From NCBI GenBank assembly GCA_035626155.1, contig DASPOF010000158.1, forward strand, positions 1 through 35,075: a stretch of 35,075 bases of DNA. Direction: 5' to 3'. The notes under the pieces were generated by a model, which was not told where the DNA came from, searched no databases, and was given only the letters and a program-made list of their open reading frames with translations. Every line of letters begins with the position of its first letter. Positions within the stretch are counted from its first letter, which is position 1. The position numbers were made by a program, and so were the translations under genes. This stretch comes from DASPOF01 sp035626155. GTDB lineage: Bacteria > Desulfobacterota > Binatia > Binatales > Binataceae. Below are positions 17,582-24,885 of this stretch, one piece after another.

Positions 17582-19600
17582 TCAGCTCACCACCTCGGCT
17601 TGGCCGAGAATGCACAGGACGGTTGCCCTTGGCGCTGCGAGATTCGCCAGGATCGTCGGCGTGACGCGGTCGAGCGTGACGACAACCGGTGACCTGGCCT
17701 TCCCAAGCTGCGCGGCAACCACGGGCCGCACTAATCCAAGGAGCATTCGCAGCCGCTTGGTCAGAGATGTGACGACCGAGACGATCGTGTTTGTAATCGC
17801 CGCAACTTGAATCGCCGCGGAAATCGCAATCGCCGTGGCCGCGCGCGCCGCGAGGGCCTGGGCCGCTGTCCGAAGCCCCGCAGCGGCGAAAAAGAAAGCG
17901 CTGAAACTTGCGGAGACCGCGTGGCCGCCAAGCGCGATCACCCGAGATTCGATAATTCCCACGGCAGAACTCGCCGATGCGACCGGACGGGCGGCCACCG
18001 CGATCAGTTTGCTCGCGGTGATTTTCAACGCCACAGTGGCCGACGCCACGGCAAGCGATGCCACCGCGATTGCCCTTGATGCCGCGACTCCAACCGCCGC
18101 AGCGGGCGCCGTAACGGCCGGCCTCGCAAGAGCAATCGCGCCGCTGAGCGCGAGCTTCGCCGAGCGCGCTGCCGACGCGGCCAGCGACGAAACGGGTATC
18201 GCCGCGAGAGCTGCGAGCCTTACCACGCTCGACCCCGCGATCGCCTGCATCGAGGTTGCAATGGTGCGCGAGAGCGCGAGCCTCAGTGTTGCGCCCGCGG
18301 ACGCCGCGACCGACGCCACTGCAATTGCCCTCGATGTCCCCAAACTGACCGCCGCAGTGGTTGCGCTGGCGGCCGGCGCCGCGAGCGCAATCGTTCGGCT
18401 TGCTCCGAGCTTCACCGAGCGCATCGCCGACACGGCTCGCGACGAAATCGCCGTCGCCCCCGAGGTCGCAAGCCTTACCGCGGCCGACCCGGCGATCGCC
18501 TGCGCTGAAGTAACAATCGCGCGCGAGAGCGCGAGCTTTACCGCCGAGGTGGCGGACGCGGCGAGCGCTTTGACTTGCGAGCTTACCGATTGCGCGAGCG
18601 TCACCTTGGAAGTCGCGGATACCGCATCGCCAGGCGGTGGTCCCACCGCAGAGGAAAGCGCGGCGAAGCCGTAATCACCAATCCAGTTGCGCATGTAGAA
18701 GCGCACCGCCGCGCGGCTCGCGCGCTCGCGCGAATGGCGATACCCAGTACGTAGCGGTCCCGCCAGAGGATTAGGCTGCCAGGAATCCAGAAATAGCGCG
18801 GGCGCCAGCAGCAGCGCGATCGACGACATGCAGCCGCTCCCGCCGCCGCTGATCGCAAGGCTATAGGCAGTCGTCGCTCCGGTCCCGCTTATATTCAGAT
18901 CGCTCCCGTATGAGACCGCCTGGGCGCCCCCGATATTGATGTCAGACCACTCGTTCGTAACCGCAGGCGCCCCGCTGACGCTCGCGCCGCTCGCCGAGCC
19001 CGAACCATTGTTGTAAGACCAGGAAATCAACAGTTGATCCCCGCCCTGGCTCGGCGTCAGACTGGCAGCGGCGAGCGAGGAAACATAGGAACTGCTCCCG
19101 CCCGTCGTGGTTCCATACTGATCCACCGGAGAGCCGTTGCTCACGCCGCTGTACGCAATGAGCTGCAGCCAGCCGTAAGGCGTGTTGTTCGCCCAACTCC
19201 AGGTCGTCGACGGCGAGGTCGAACCGCAGACGTAATAGTAAGCGAATTGCTCAGTGTTCGAACCGCCGGAGTTGGTGGTTAACCCGGTGGACCCGATCAA
19301 CGTCCAGCCCGCGGGGATCGTGATGGTGCCCGGGGCAAGATCAACTGCCAGAAACGCGATTATCACGTCACCGGTCTGTAGCCCGCCCGGCAGGTTCCCG
19401 GTCGCGGAGGTGGTCGTGGTATTGGTCCAGCTAGCCAGCGCGCCGACGCCGCGCAACGCGATCAACGGAGGGGCGCCGCCCAGTGGCAGCCCCACGATGC
19501 GAGGGCTTGGGGCCGCCGGCCGCAGCGGACTAACCGAGTATTGAGTCTGATTACCGGTCGTCGCCGACTGGGAGACCCGCTTTGAAAGACGCGATGCCAT
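17582..19600 (-). CDS. Two-domain tail accessory protein with beta-sandwich head and Ala-rich tandem repeats
   Basis: 672 residues. Residues about 45-270 form a Gly/Ser/Thr-rich, strand-rich domain (TGDVIIAFLAVDLAPGTITI, PAGWTLIGST) found in phage tail and surface proteins and likely adhesive. A short Arg/aromatic linker follows. Residues about 340-570 are ten or so tandem 21-22-residue Ala-rich repeats with a V-x-L-x-x-S-R-x-I-A core, then a hydrophobic Ala-rich C-terminus. The middle eight repeats are two copies of a four-repeat block. It might be a fibre or, less likely by position, an atypical ruler. No known family covers the whole chain. Tightly packed in the operon. Confidence 0.65.
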   Translation of the reverse strand: MASRLSKRVSQSATTGNQTQYSVSPLRPAAPSPRIVGLPLGGAPPLIALRGVGALASWTNTTTTSATGNLPGGLQTGDVIIAFLAVDLAPGTITIPAGWTLIGSTGLTTNSGGSNTEQFAYYYVCGSTSPSTTWSWANNTPYGWLQLIAYSGVSNGSPVDQYGTTTGGSSSYVSSLAAASLTPSQGGDQLLISWSYNNGSGSASGASVSGAPAVTNEWSDINIGGAQAVSYGSDLNISGTGATTAYSLAISGGGSGCMSSIALLLAPALFLDSWQPNPLAGPLRTGYRHSRERASRAAVRFYMRNWIGDYGFAALSSAVGPPPGDAVSATSKVTLAQSVSSQVKALAASATSAVKLALSRAIVTSAQAIAGSAAVRLATSGATAISSRAVSAMRSVKLGASRTIALAAPAASATTAAVSLGTSRAIAVASVAASAGATLRLALSRTIATSMQAIAGSSVVRLAALAAIPVSSLAASAARSAKLALSGAIALARPAVTAPAAAVGVAASRAIAVASLAVASATVALKITASKLIAVAARPVASASSAVGIIESRVIALGGHAVSASFSAFFFAAAGLRTAAQALAARAATAIAISAAIQVAAITNTIVSVVTSLTKRLRMLLGLVRPVVAAQLGKARSPVVVTLDRVTPTILANLAAPRATVLCILGQAEVVS
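17895..18580 (-). repeat. In-frame tandem repeats (~63-66 bp units; 255-bp higher-order copy)
   Basis: The DNA encoding residues about 340-570 of the protein above repeats every 63-66 bases with drift. A second order is visible: segments 255 bases apart match closely. For example gcgatcgcctgc begins at 18237 and again at 18492, each followed by gcgcgagagcgcgag at equal spacing. The second order equals exactly 85 codons. Confidence 0.75.
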
Positions 19601-19613
19601 TGCGCCCTACCGC

Positions 19614-20054
19614 TTACTCACGCCACTTGATGTACCAATAAACCGACGCGCTATTCGTCGCGACATTCCACAGGACAATCGAACCCGCGGCCGGCACAAT
19701 CAGCTCCTGTCCCTCCGACCAGGTCCAGATTACCCCCGCGCCAACCGTCGCCGGCAGCGCGATGTGCCGGAAAAAATGTGCGGGCGCGGTTGGCGCCGTG
19801 CCCCATGCAACCGCAGTCTCCGCAGTCGCAGCGGCATCCGCAGGATCCTCGGCCAATCCCAAGACCGGCGACGTAGGGGTCACCCCAATCGCCGCGGGAC
19901 GGCCGACGCCGTACGTGCTCGCAGTTGCGGCCCCGAGAAAGATGCCCACTTCCAGAATGACCGCGCGGTTGCTGCTGCCCGCGCGAAACTCCGCGGCTGG
20001 CGCGCTGCTCGTCGTAACCGTGCTGGGAGTGCTCAGAGAGTAGGTATTCGCCAT
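19614..20054 (-). CDS. Phage accessory structural protein, unknown function
   Basis: 146 residues beginning MANTYSLSTPSTVTTSSAPA, then RAVILEVGIFLGAAT and, at the end, WSEGQELIVPAAGSIVLWNV. The fold reads as a beta-sandwich of the kind common among uncharacterised tail-side genes of soil phages. The neighbour at 20072-20554 shows a similar layout (N-terminal strand, P-T/D-P middle, glycine-rich turn, closing strand), so the two may be distant paralogues. Packed 13 bases from the repeat-protein gene. No function assigned. Confidence 0.6.
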   Translation of the reverse strand: MANTYSLSTPSTVTTSSAPAAEFRAGSSNRAVILEVGIFLGAATASTYGVGRPAAIGVTPTSPVLGLAEDPADAAATAETAVAWGTAPTAPAHFFRHIALPATVGAGVIWTWSEGQELIVPAAGSIVLWNVATNSASVYWYIKWRE

Positions 20055-20071
20055 TCAGCTTCCCCCTTCGC

Positions 20072-20554
20072 TCAATCCTCGGAGAACAACACCGTCGCGT
20101 CCAAATTCACCGACACAAGCCCCGAGATGGAGAGCAAGTCCGCATTTCCGGTCGCGCCGCCGTTGGCCAGCAACGTGATCGCATCGTCGGGGTCGATCGC
20201 GACCCAACCACCCATCCCGCCCGTCGCAGGCAACCCGATCGAAATTGGATAACTGGGGCCGCCGCTGCCCGCGGTAATCGAAGATGCGTCGGTGAAAACG
20301 GTCGTCGAGGCGGACGGGTTGTTTGGATTGCGCTTGACCGGCGTCGCGCTTGTTCCGCCCGTGCTGGCCGACGTCGTCCACTGCTTCACGCGCAGGATCA
20401 CGCCGCCTGCCGAGGTCATGCGCGCAGCACCCATAATCGAGAAGATGTTGCATTGCGGCTGGTTCGAAACGGTCAGAAACCTCAGATGCGTTGATTCGGT
20501 CGCCGCAGTACTATTGGTCGCGGCCTGGCGATTCACTGCATAAAAGAACGGCAT
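20072..20554 (-). CDS. Phage accessory structural protein, unknown function
   Basis: 160 residues starting MPFFYAVNRQAATNSTAA. The middle is rich in Gly/Ser/Thr (VILRVKQWTTSASTGGTSAT) and the end reads ISGLVSVNLDATVLFSED, suggesting a small beta-sandwich. Architecture resembles the protein immediately downstream. It begins four bases after the zinc-ribbon gene ends. Probably part of the virion or particle exterior, by context only. Confidence 0.6.
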   Translation of the reverse strand: MPFFYAVNRQAATNSTAATESTHLRFLTVSNQPQCNIFSIMGAARMTSAGGVILRVKQWTTSASTGGTSATPVKRNPNNPSASTTVFTDASSITAGSGGPSYPISIGLPATGGMGGWVAIDPDDAITLLANGGATGNADLLSISGLVSVNLDATVLFSED

Positions 20555-20557
20555 TAG

Positions 20558-20776
20558 CTACCTCCTCATATGTTCTTCGGGAATCGCGGCCAGCGGAGGC
20601 GTGCCGTACTGAGTAATGCAGCGCCGGCAGACATAGAGTACGTGCGTCACCTCCCGCGTTACGAGGCCGCCGTCGCGCCCGCAGCTCGCACAGAAAACCC
20701 GATGCATGTTGCGCCCCAGCGGTCCGTCCGTTGAGGTTCGCGCGGGTTCGCTGAGCCTGCTGTGGCCGGCTTTCAT
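20558..20776 (-). CDS. Small zinc-ribbon protein
   Basis: 72 residues with two CxxC pairs (CASC at about 29-32 and CRRC at about 50-53) separated by 17 residues, a standard zinc-ribbon spacing. A basic N-terminus and a short acidic tail flank them. Such ribbons occur in nucleic-acid-binding and protein-binding phage proteins; there is no further clue to the partner. Its ATG overlaps the stop of the upstream membrane peptide gene (ATGA), which shows it belongs to the operon. Confidence 0.65.
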   Translation of the reverse strand: MKAGHSRLSEPARTSTDGPLGRNMHRVFCASCGRDGGLVTREVTHVLYVCRRCITQYGTPPLAAIPEEHMRR

Positions 20777-20955
20777 GACGCACTATGCTTTTTTCGGGGC
20801 GGCGCGGCCGCGCTGATTCGCGCGCCGATTCGCGGGCGGCGCAAGCCAAGCCGTTCCGGCCGGCGCGTCGCGAGATCGCACGCCACTCGGGCGAGCATCG
20901 CCGCGCAGAGCGCAGCCGCGCAGAGCGACACCAAAACCAGCAACCCTGCGCTCAT
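20773..20955 (-). CDS. Small single-pass membrane protein
   Basis: 60 residues. One hydrophobic span (about residues 4-25, LLVLVSLCAAALCAAMLARVA) begins almost at the N-terminus, followed by an Arg-rich soluble tail; positive-inside reasoning suggests the tail is cytoplasmic. It could be a holin-like or anchoring peptide, but it lacks specific motifs. It is wedged between two operon genes, starting one base after the previous TGA and ending in an ATGA overlap with the zinc-ribbon gene. Confidence 0.55.
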   Translation of the reverse strand: MSAGLLVLVSLCAAALCAAMLARVACDLATRRPERLGLRRPRIGARISAAAPPRKKHSAS

Positions 20956-20956
20956 G

Positions 20957-21559
20957 TCAGCCCGCCGTGATCGTGAGCGCGGAGGTCACGCTCACGGTAT
21001 AGCCGTTCTGGACCGCCTGCGATGTGGAGAAGGCGGCCTCGCCGTACAGCGTACCCGTGGTTCCGCCGATCGTGTTGTTATCGGCCATGAACAACCCCTG
21101 AAGCGTGACCGACGTGAGCATGTTGTAGGTGGCCTGCGATGCGCTGTTGTCGACGTATCCACCGGAAATCGTCCCCGCGGTCCATGCCTGGCGATTGGTC
21201 TGGCTGACATCGGTGCCCGCAATTTCGGTCCACCCGGAGTGCGACGCGATCGTGTCGGTTATCGCAAAGGTGGGCGCGGATGAGCCCTTGATGAGGCCGA
21301 CGTACCATGCCGGCGAGGCGAGGCCGGTCTTGAATGTGGCGTCCAGCAGCTTGTTCACGCCTGCGGTCGTAACGAGGTTTTCCACCTCCTCGACCCAGAC
21401 GATGCGCCGCTCGCGGTTGCGGCAGACGACTCGATGATGCGTTCGGATGCTCTTGGTACCCAGCCGATTAGAGGCCGCTTCGATTATCCGGCGCTGCCCT
21501 ACGCCGATGTTCTGACTATCCAAGGGTTGCCTCCGATTAGGTAATTGTCGGACTGTCAT
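20957..21559 (-). CDS. Phage tail-side structural protein, unknown function
   Basis: 200 residues from ATG 21559, which overlaps the gpD-like stop (ATGA); the longer open frame upstream is antisense noise. The first ~70 residues are basic. The rest is strand-rich: NLVTTAGVNKLLDATF, WYVGLIKGSSAPTFAITDTI, and a closing GYTVSVTSALTITAG. This layout parallels the 154-residue protein at 13498-13962 and is frequent among tail-associated proteins. Function unassigned. Confidence 0.65.
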   Translation of the reverse strand: MTVRQLPNRRQPLDSQNIGVGQRRIIEAASNRLGTKSIRTHHRVVCRNRERRIVWVEEVENLVTTAGVNKLLDATFKTGLASPAWYVGLIKGSSAPTFAITDTIASHSGWTEIAGTDVSQTNRQAWTAGTISGGYVDNSASQATYNMLTSVTLQGLFMADNNTIGGTTGTLYGEAAFSTSQAVQNGYTVSVTSALTITAG

Positions 21560-22563
21560 GACACCCGCCGCGCGTCGATTTCGGTCGTGTAACCGTGCGC
21601 TCGCGACAGGTGATGCCGCGCCATCTCCACGAGGTATATTCCGTCGAAATGTCCCCATCCGCTGAGCAGCACATTAACCCCCGCAACCAGCCCCGCCGCG
21701 CCAGGAGTGACCAGCTGCACGGTCGTGAATAGCCGGTTGTCAAAATGCAGCGCGGCTTGCGCCTTCAGCATCGCCTCCTGACCGTTCTCGCACCGCGTCA
21801 CGACCTTCCGCGTATCCCCGGTCGGCATCGCGGCTTCGGACTCAACTTGAGCCAGGAGAAGTTGCTTGCCATCGGGGTCGAAGTAGGTCACCTGCGATGC
21901 GGCGAATATGCGGCGCGTGCGGTTGCGGAAGAGGAATCGTTCGGTGCCGGTTCGTGAAATCGTGGCGACCGGCGGCGCCGATTCCAGCGCCGACACCGCA
22001 TAGAAGACCATCGTGCTGCCGCGCACCGTGAAGTCGTAGCCATGTTCATTGGCGAGGCGTTTTAGAAATGAGAGGTCGGTTTCGCGGCGCTGCGTGATTC
22101 GTTCGAAGACGAGCGACTCCACTTCAGGCGCCGCAAAAAGAACCAGTCCGTACTTCGCCGCGATTGATTCGGCTATCTCGAGCAGGCTCTGATTCTCATA
22201 GCCGACGCTGTTTTCGGTGCGCATCGGCGGCGTGATGTAAACGGCCAGGCATCCCAGCCGAAACACATCGGGCGGGCCGCTCAGCACGAGATCATCCACC
22301 TGGAAATCCCCGCAAGGCAGCAACTCCCCGCCGTGATATCCAATGAGAAGGTTGAGCTGGTCGCCGAGCGCCGGATACCACACCCCCTGCCAGAGTTTCT
22401 CGCGGTCCTCGAACTCGATCTCGACCTCGCCCGACGCACTCGCCAGCCGATCGCAATAACTAATCGACAGCACCATCTGCGATACGTCGCCGGATATATT
22501 CACGCCCGCGTAGGTAAGTACCCACTGGGGCGAAGGGACGGGAAACGCCGCGAGAGCACTCAT
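21556..22563 (-). CDS. Late control protein D / baseplate hub (P2 gpD, Mu gp44-like)
   Basis: 335 residues from ATG 22563, overlapping the gpX-like stop (ATGA). Typical hub features are present: the first beta-barrel with VNISGDVSQMVLSISYCDRL and EVEIEFEDREKLWQG, then QSLLEIAESIAAKYGL. The motif ETDLSFLKRLANEHGYDFTV is highly characteristic, and a glycine-rich final barrel closes the chain. It forms the hub ring on which the spike protein (gpV-like) sits. Size is normal for P2 gpD. Confidence 0.92.
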   Translation of the reverse strand: MSALAAFPVPSPQWVLTYAGVNISGDVSQMVLSISYCDRLASASGEVEIEFEDREKLWQGVWYPALGDQLNLLIGYHGGELLPCGDFQVDDLVLSGPPDVFRLGCLAVYITPPMRTENSVGYENQSLLEIAESIAAKYGLVLFAAPEVESLVFERITQRRETDLSFLKRLANEHGYDFTVRGSTMVFYAVSALESAPPVATISRTGTERFLFRNRTRRIFAASQVTYFDPDGKQLLLAQVESEAAMPTGDTRKVVTRCENGQEAMLKAQAALHFDNRLFTTVQLVTPGAAGLVAGVNVLLSGWGHFDGIYLVEMARHHLSRAHGYTTEIDARRVS

Positions 22564-22823
22564 AAGCCTTGCGCCTGCGCCGCGGAGACCGGCGACCTCG
22601 ATGCGGTCTTCCACGGCGGCAGTCCGGTACTGGCTACCGCGCTGACGCTGAGGACCCGAATGAGAATCACCAGCCCCGACTCGAATACGGGCTCAATCGG
22701 CACATCCGGATTGGCCATGATGATTGGGCTGTATTTGGCCGCATCGCCATAGTATCGCCACGCGAGCAGGTCCCATCGCTCGCCCGCGGCTGTCACATGA
22801 ACTATGAATTGCGCCGAGGCCAT
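22560..22823 (-). CDS. Tail protein X (LysM-like)
   Basis: 87 residues. The pattern GERWDLLAWRYYGDAAKYSPIIMANP is the gpX/LysM signature (start loop, W-R-Y-Y-G-D, then N-P), with a Pro-containing strand after it. gpX-type proteins help attach the hub/spike complex to the tube or inner baseplate. An ATG at 22823 or a GTG three bases upstream could be used; the stop of gpU overlaps either. Order U-X-D matches P2. Confidence 0.9.
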   Translation of the reverse strand: MASAQFIVHVTAAGERWDLLAWRYYGDAAKYSPIIMANPDVPIEPVFESGLVILIRVLSVSAVASTGLPPWKTASRSPVSAAQAQGL

Positions 22824-23437
22824 CACCGGGCCGCGCTCCGAGTGATTACGGAAATCGGTACGTCGTCAGGCAGAAGGTTCGGAGTTATCGCACCGGCCGG
22901 CGGCGCATTGCTGAGAATCGCCGTCACTCCCTGGGGCGAAAGCGGCGCGAGAGGCGTGGACGAGGAAGCCCCGGTCGCGGCCGAGCCGCTCGCCGCGGCG
23001 CCGTTCACCAGCGCGAGCGGGGTGAAGGGCGCAAGCGGCGGCGCGCTCGGATCCAGCTCCGCGCCGGGCGCGAACTCCTTGAGCTCGAGCCTTGCCCCGA
23101 CCGCGATCGCCGTCCCGTTCGCGCCGAGTTGCGTTGACCGCGTCGCGATCGACTCGATCACGAAATACCCCCACAAGGTGCCATCGCCCATGACCAGGGG
23201 CAGCGCCTGATGCGCATTGGCTGCGGCGCGAAGCGCGGCGAGCCCGGATGTGGGGTTGGAAAATGATGCGTGGAAAATGAGATCGAGCACCAGCCGTTCA
23301 AGGCCGTTGGAGAGCCACTGGAGCCGCGGCGGCGCCTCGATTACGTCGTGCTCTGCGTAATCATAACGGCGCTCCGCCTCGAGATGCTCTGGCGAGCCGA
23401 CAACTTGAAACTTTATTTCTCCCAGCTCAGCAAACAT
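22823..23437 (-). CDS. Phage tail protein U (gpU-like)
   Basis: 204 residues beginning MFAELGEIKFQVVGSPEHLE, a near-diagnostic gpU start. The family core continues through NGLERLVLDLIFHASF, LVMGDGTLWGYFVIESI and ARLELKEFAP. The last ~75 residues are Pro/Ala/Ser-rich, longer than P2 gpU (159 aa). In P2 gpU is needed for tail completion. It normally follows the tape-measure gene; here it follows an RRM gene after a 73-base spacer that carries GGGAG before the ATG. Confidence 0.88.
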   Translation of the reverse strand: MFAELGEIKFQVVGSPEHLEAERRYDYAEHDVIEAPPRLQWLSNGLERLVLDLIFHASFSNPTSGLAALRAAANAHQALPLVMGDGTLWGYFVIESIATRSTQLGANGTAIAVGARLELKEFAPGAELDPSAPPLAPFTPLALVNGAAASGSAATGASSSTPLAPLSPQGVTAILSNAPPAGAITPNLLPDDVPISVITRSAAR

Positions 23438-23510
23438 TTCCGAACGCTCCCGTGAAATCTCCTGTGGCCGCGCTCGTTAAGAGCGGCGGGCCCGTTTCGG
23501 CGAACTCCGA

Positions 23511-23801
23511 TCACTCACGGCCCGCCACCGCGGAGCTGCGTTCGCGCGCGCGCCGGGCCGACGTGGCCGCTTCAACGCGCATCGGACGGCCGCCCAGTTC
23601 CTTGCCGTTGAGCTCGCGAATTGCCGCGGCGGCGTCTTCCTCGCGCGCCATCTCGATGAATCCGAATCCGCGCGAGCGGCCGTCAAAGCGGTCGCGGACG
23701 ACTTCGGCACGCTCCACGGTTCCGATCTGTGCGAACGCGTCACGCAACGCGGTATCGTCCAGCGAGAAGCTGAGGTTGCCCACAAACAGGCGCGCGCTCA
23801 T
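23511..23801 (-). CDS. RRM RNA-binding protein in the tape-measure position
   Basis: 96 residues forming a single RNA-recognition motif. RNP2 is LFVGNL (residues 5-10) and RNP1 is RGFGFIEM (44-51), both canonical except the last aromatic of RNP1, which is Met. A basic Ser/Arg-rich tail (SARRARERSSAVAGRE) follows. RRM proteins bind single-stranded RNA; in bacteria they are mostly small cold-stress or unknown proteins. The ATG overlaps the gpE' stop (ATGA) and has GGAGG eight bases upstream, so it is an integral member of the tail operon rather than a separately promoted gene. Such a gene is not known to me in phage tail modules. Confidence 0.9.
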   Translation of the reverse strand: MSARLFVGNLSFSLDDTALRDAFAQIGTVERAEVVRDRFDGRSRGFGFIEMAREEDAAAAIRELNGKELGGRPMRVEAATSARRARERSSAVAGRE

Positions 23802-24249
23802 CTGCCGTTCCCTCCGCGGGATTCGCCGAGCGTGCGGAGGTACTCAGCGACCGCGCCGATCCAATAGTCCATTTCCGCAAACTCCATCGCCTCTAGCTCG
23901 TGAACCGAGAATCCGAACCGGACGAGGCCTGCGAAGTTTGCAGCGGAGGGCCCTGAAAATTTTCGCCGATTACCTCGGCCTGGAGGGCAAGAACGTCACC
24001 CAGCTCCATCGCGAGCACGTCCTCGTACGCGATTCGGCGCCCGTCGATTTCCGCCAGCTCCGCGATCAGCGCGAACACCACCGCGGTCGGATCTCCGCCC
24101 GCCGCCGCCCGCTGCGCCCGCATCAGGTCCCGCCCATAGCCCTTGCGCACCGCGGCCGCCGCACCGGACGGAAGCTCGATCGTTCTGGATTCCGCCCCCG
24201 CATCGGCGCCACCGATCTTCACTCCATTCACGGTCAGATCCTCGGCCAT
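23798..24249 (-). CDS. Frameshifted tail assembly chaperone gpE+E'-like (-1 product, ~150 aa)
   Basis: Shares its first ~98 residues with the unshifted product below, then continues in the -1 frame from the slippery site. The extension reads FSGPSAANFAGLVRFG, then FSVHELEAMEFAEMDYWIGA and a short tail, ending at TGA 23798-23800. The E-L-E-A-M plus W-I pattern in the extension matches gpE'-type C-termini. In P2 and Mu this frameshift product is the chaperone of the tape-measure protein. Reading was done by hand on the minus strand; the frame is open without interruption. Confidence 0.75.
23893..24249 (-). CDS. Tail assembly chaperone gpE-like (unshifted product)
   Basis: 118 residues from ATG 24249, with AGGAGA upstream; the longer frame to 24267 is rejected. 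The family reading is supported by EDLTVNGVKIG at the start, the alanine-rich helix, and LAEIDGRRIAYEDVLAMELGDVLALQAEVIG before the slippery site; the Mu gp41/P2 gpE group looks alike. Zero-frame decoding stops at TAG 23893-23895. Located between the tail tube and the RRM gene. Confidence 0.8.
   Translation of the reverse strand: MAEDLTVNGVKIGGADAGAESRTIELPSGAAAAVRKGYGRDLMRAQRAAAGGDPTAVVFALIAELAEIDGRRIAYEDVLAMELGDVLALQAEVIGENFQGPPLQTSQASSGSDSRFTS
23956..23962 (-). promoter_or_regulatory. Programmed -1 ribosomal frameshift slippery site A AAT TTT
   Basis: In frame with gpE the codons are GAA AAT TTT, so the heptamer A AAT TTT fits X XXY YYZ exactly. After a -1 slip the frame stays open for 52 more codons and encodes a gpE'-like C-terminus. 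No stimulatory structure was modelled, although GC-rich sequence (GGGCCC) follows closely. Confidence 0.75.
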
Positions 24250-24352
24250 TGCAGTTCTCCTACTCACTTGACTCCGGCAGCCCGGAATTATGCTTCCCCG
24301 CCCCTGCTACGTTCATGGGCAAAGCCCCAAATCGGCACTCGGCCCGATCGCA

Positions 24353-24871
24353 TCACCCGCCGAGGTCGGTGCGGAATTTCGCGAGTTGATCGACGCCGCC
24401 CACCACGTACACGTTCGCAAAGACGTCGTAGAGGTAGATTTGAACGCCGGCCACATAAAGCTCGGCGTGATAAACGCTCACGCTGGAGGTGGTCTCGACC
24501 ATCTGATGCTGCTTGAACGCCGGGCTCCCCGCGTCCTTGAACACCCCGGTCATCAGGTAGATGACTGGCAGCTCCGCGCTGCGCCCCTGGCTCGTGTACT
24601 GTTCGAGACTGCCCCGCACCTGGAAGTAATGGCTCTGGAAGGGGCTCGCTGCCAGGGTGAGCGTCTCGGAATCGAACGACGCCCATTTGATTCGCGACTC
24701 GAGCTTCTCGACCCCGGCCCACAGCTCCGCGGTGCCCGCCATCCCGAGACCCTTGTAGTCGATCATGCGATGGCGCGGCTGCGGTATGTCGATTTCCTCG
24801 GCGCGGCCGAGCAGTCCGACCCCGTCGATATATATATTGGCGTTAGTCAGCGAGTTGATTTGAATATTCAT
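24353..24871 (-). CDS. Major tail tube protein (P2 FII-like)
   Basis: 172 residues, canonical for FII. It begins MNIQINSLTNANIYIDGVGL and continues AEEIDIPQPRHRMIDYKGLGMAGT, the family's conserved entry. Later motifs include WASFDSETLTLAAS, YFQVRGSLEQYTSQGRS and the acidic-aromatic C-terminus. It polymerises as the inner tube inside the sheath. GAGAGG precedes the ATG. The sheath gene lies immediately upstream (14 bases). Confidence 0.95.
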   Translation of the reverse strand: MNIQINSLTNANIYIDGVGLLGRAEEIDIPQPRHRMIDYKGLGMAGTAELWAGVEKLESRIKWASFDSETLTLAASPFQSHYFQVRGSLEQYTSQGRSAELPVIYLMTGVFKDAGSPAFKQHQMVETTSSVSVYHAELYVAGVQIYLYDVFANVYVVGGVDQLAKFRTDLGG

Positions 24872-24885
24872 CTTGACCTCTCAGT

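Noticed and set aside
17582..19600. Repeat protein as the missing tape measure
   Set aside because: It is Ala-rich and repetitive, but lies among accessory genes before gpV, not after gpE', and begins with an adhesin-like beta domain. A fibre is the more economical reading; kept only as a remote option.
20460..20480. GGTTCGAAA resembling a tRNA T-loop
   Set aside because: Isolated match inside a coding region; no acceptor or anticodon stems could be built around it.
20773..20955. Holin
   Set aside because: One hydrophobic span fits a class III holin or many other peptides, but no endolysin or spanin accompanies it, so a lysis call is not supported.
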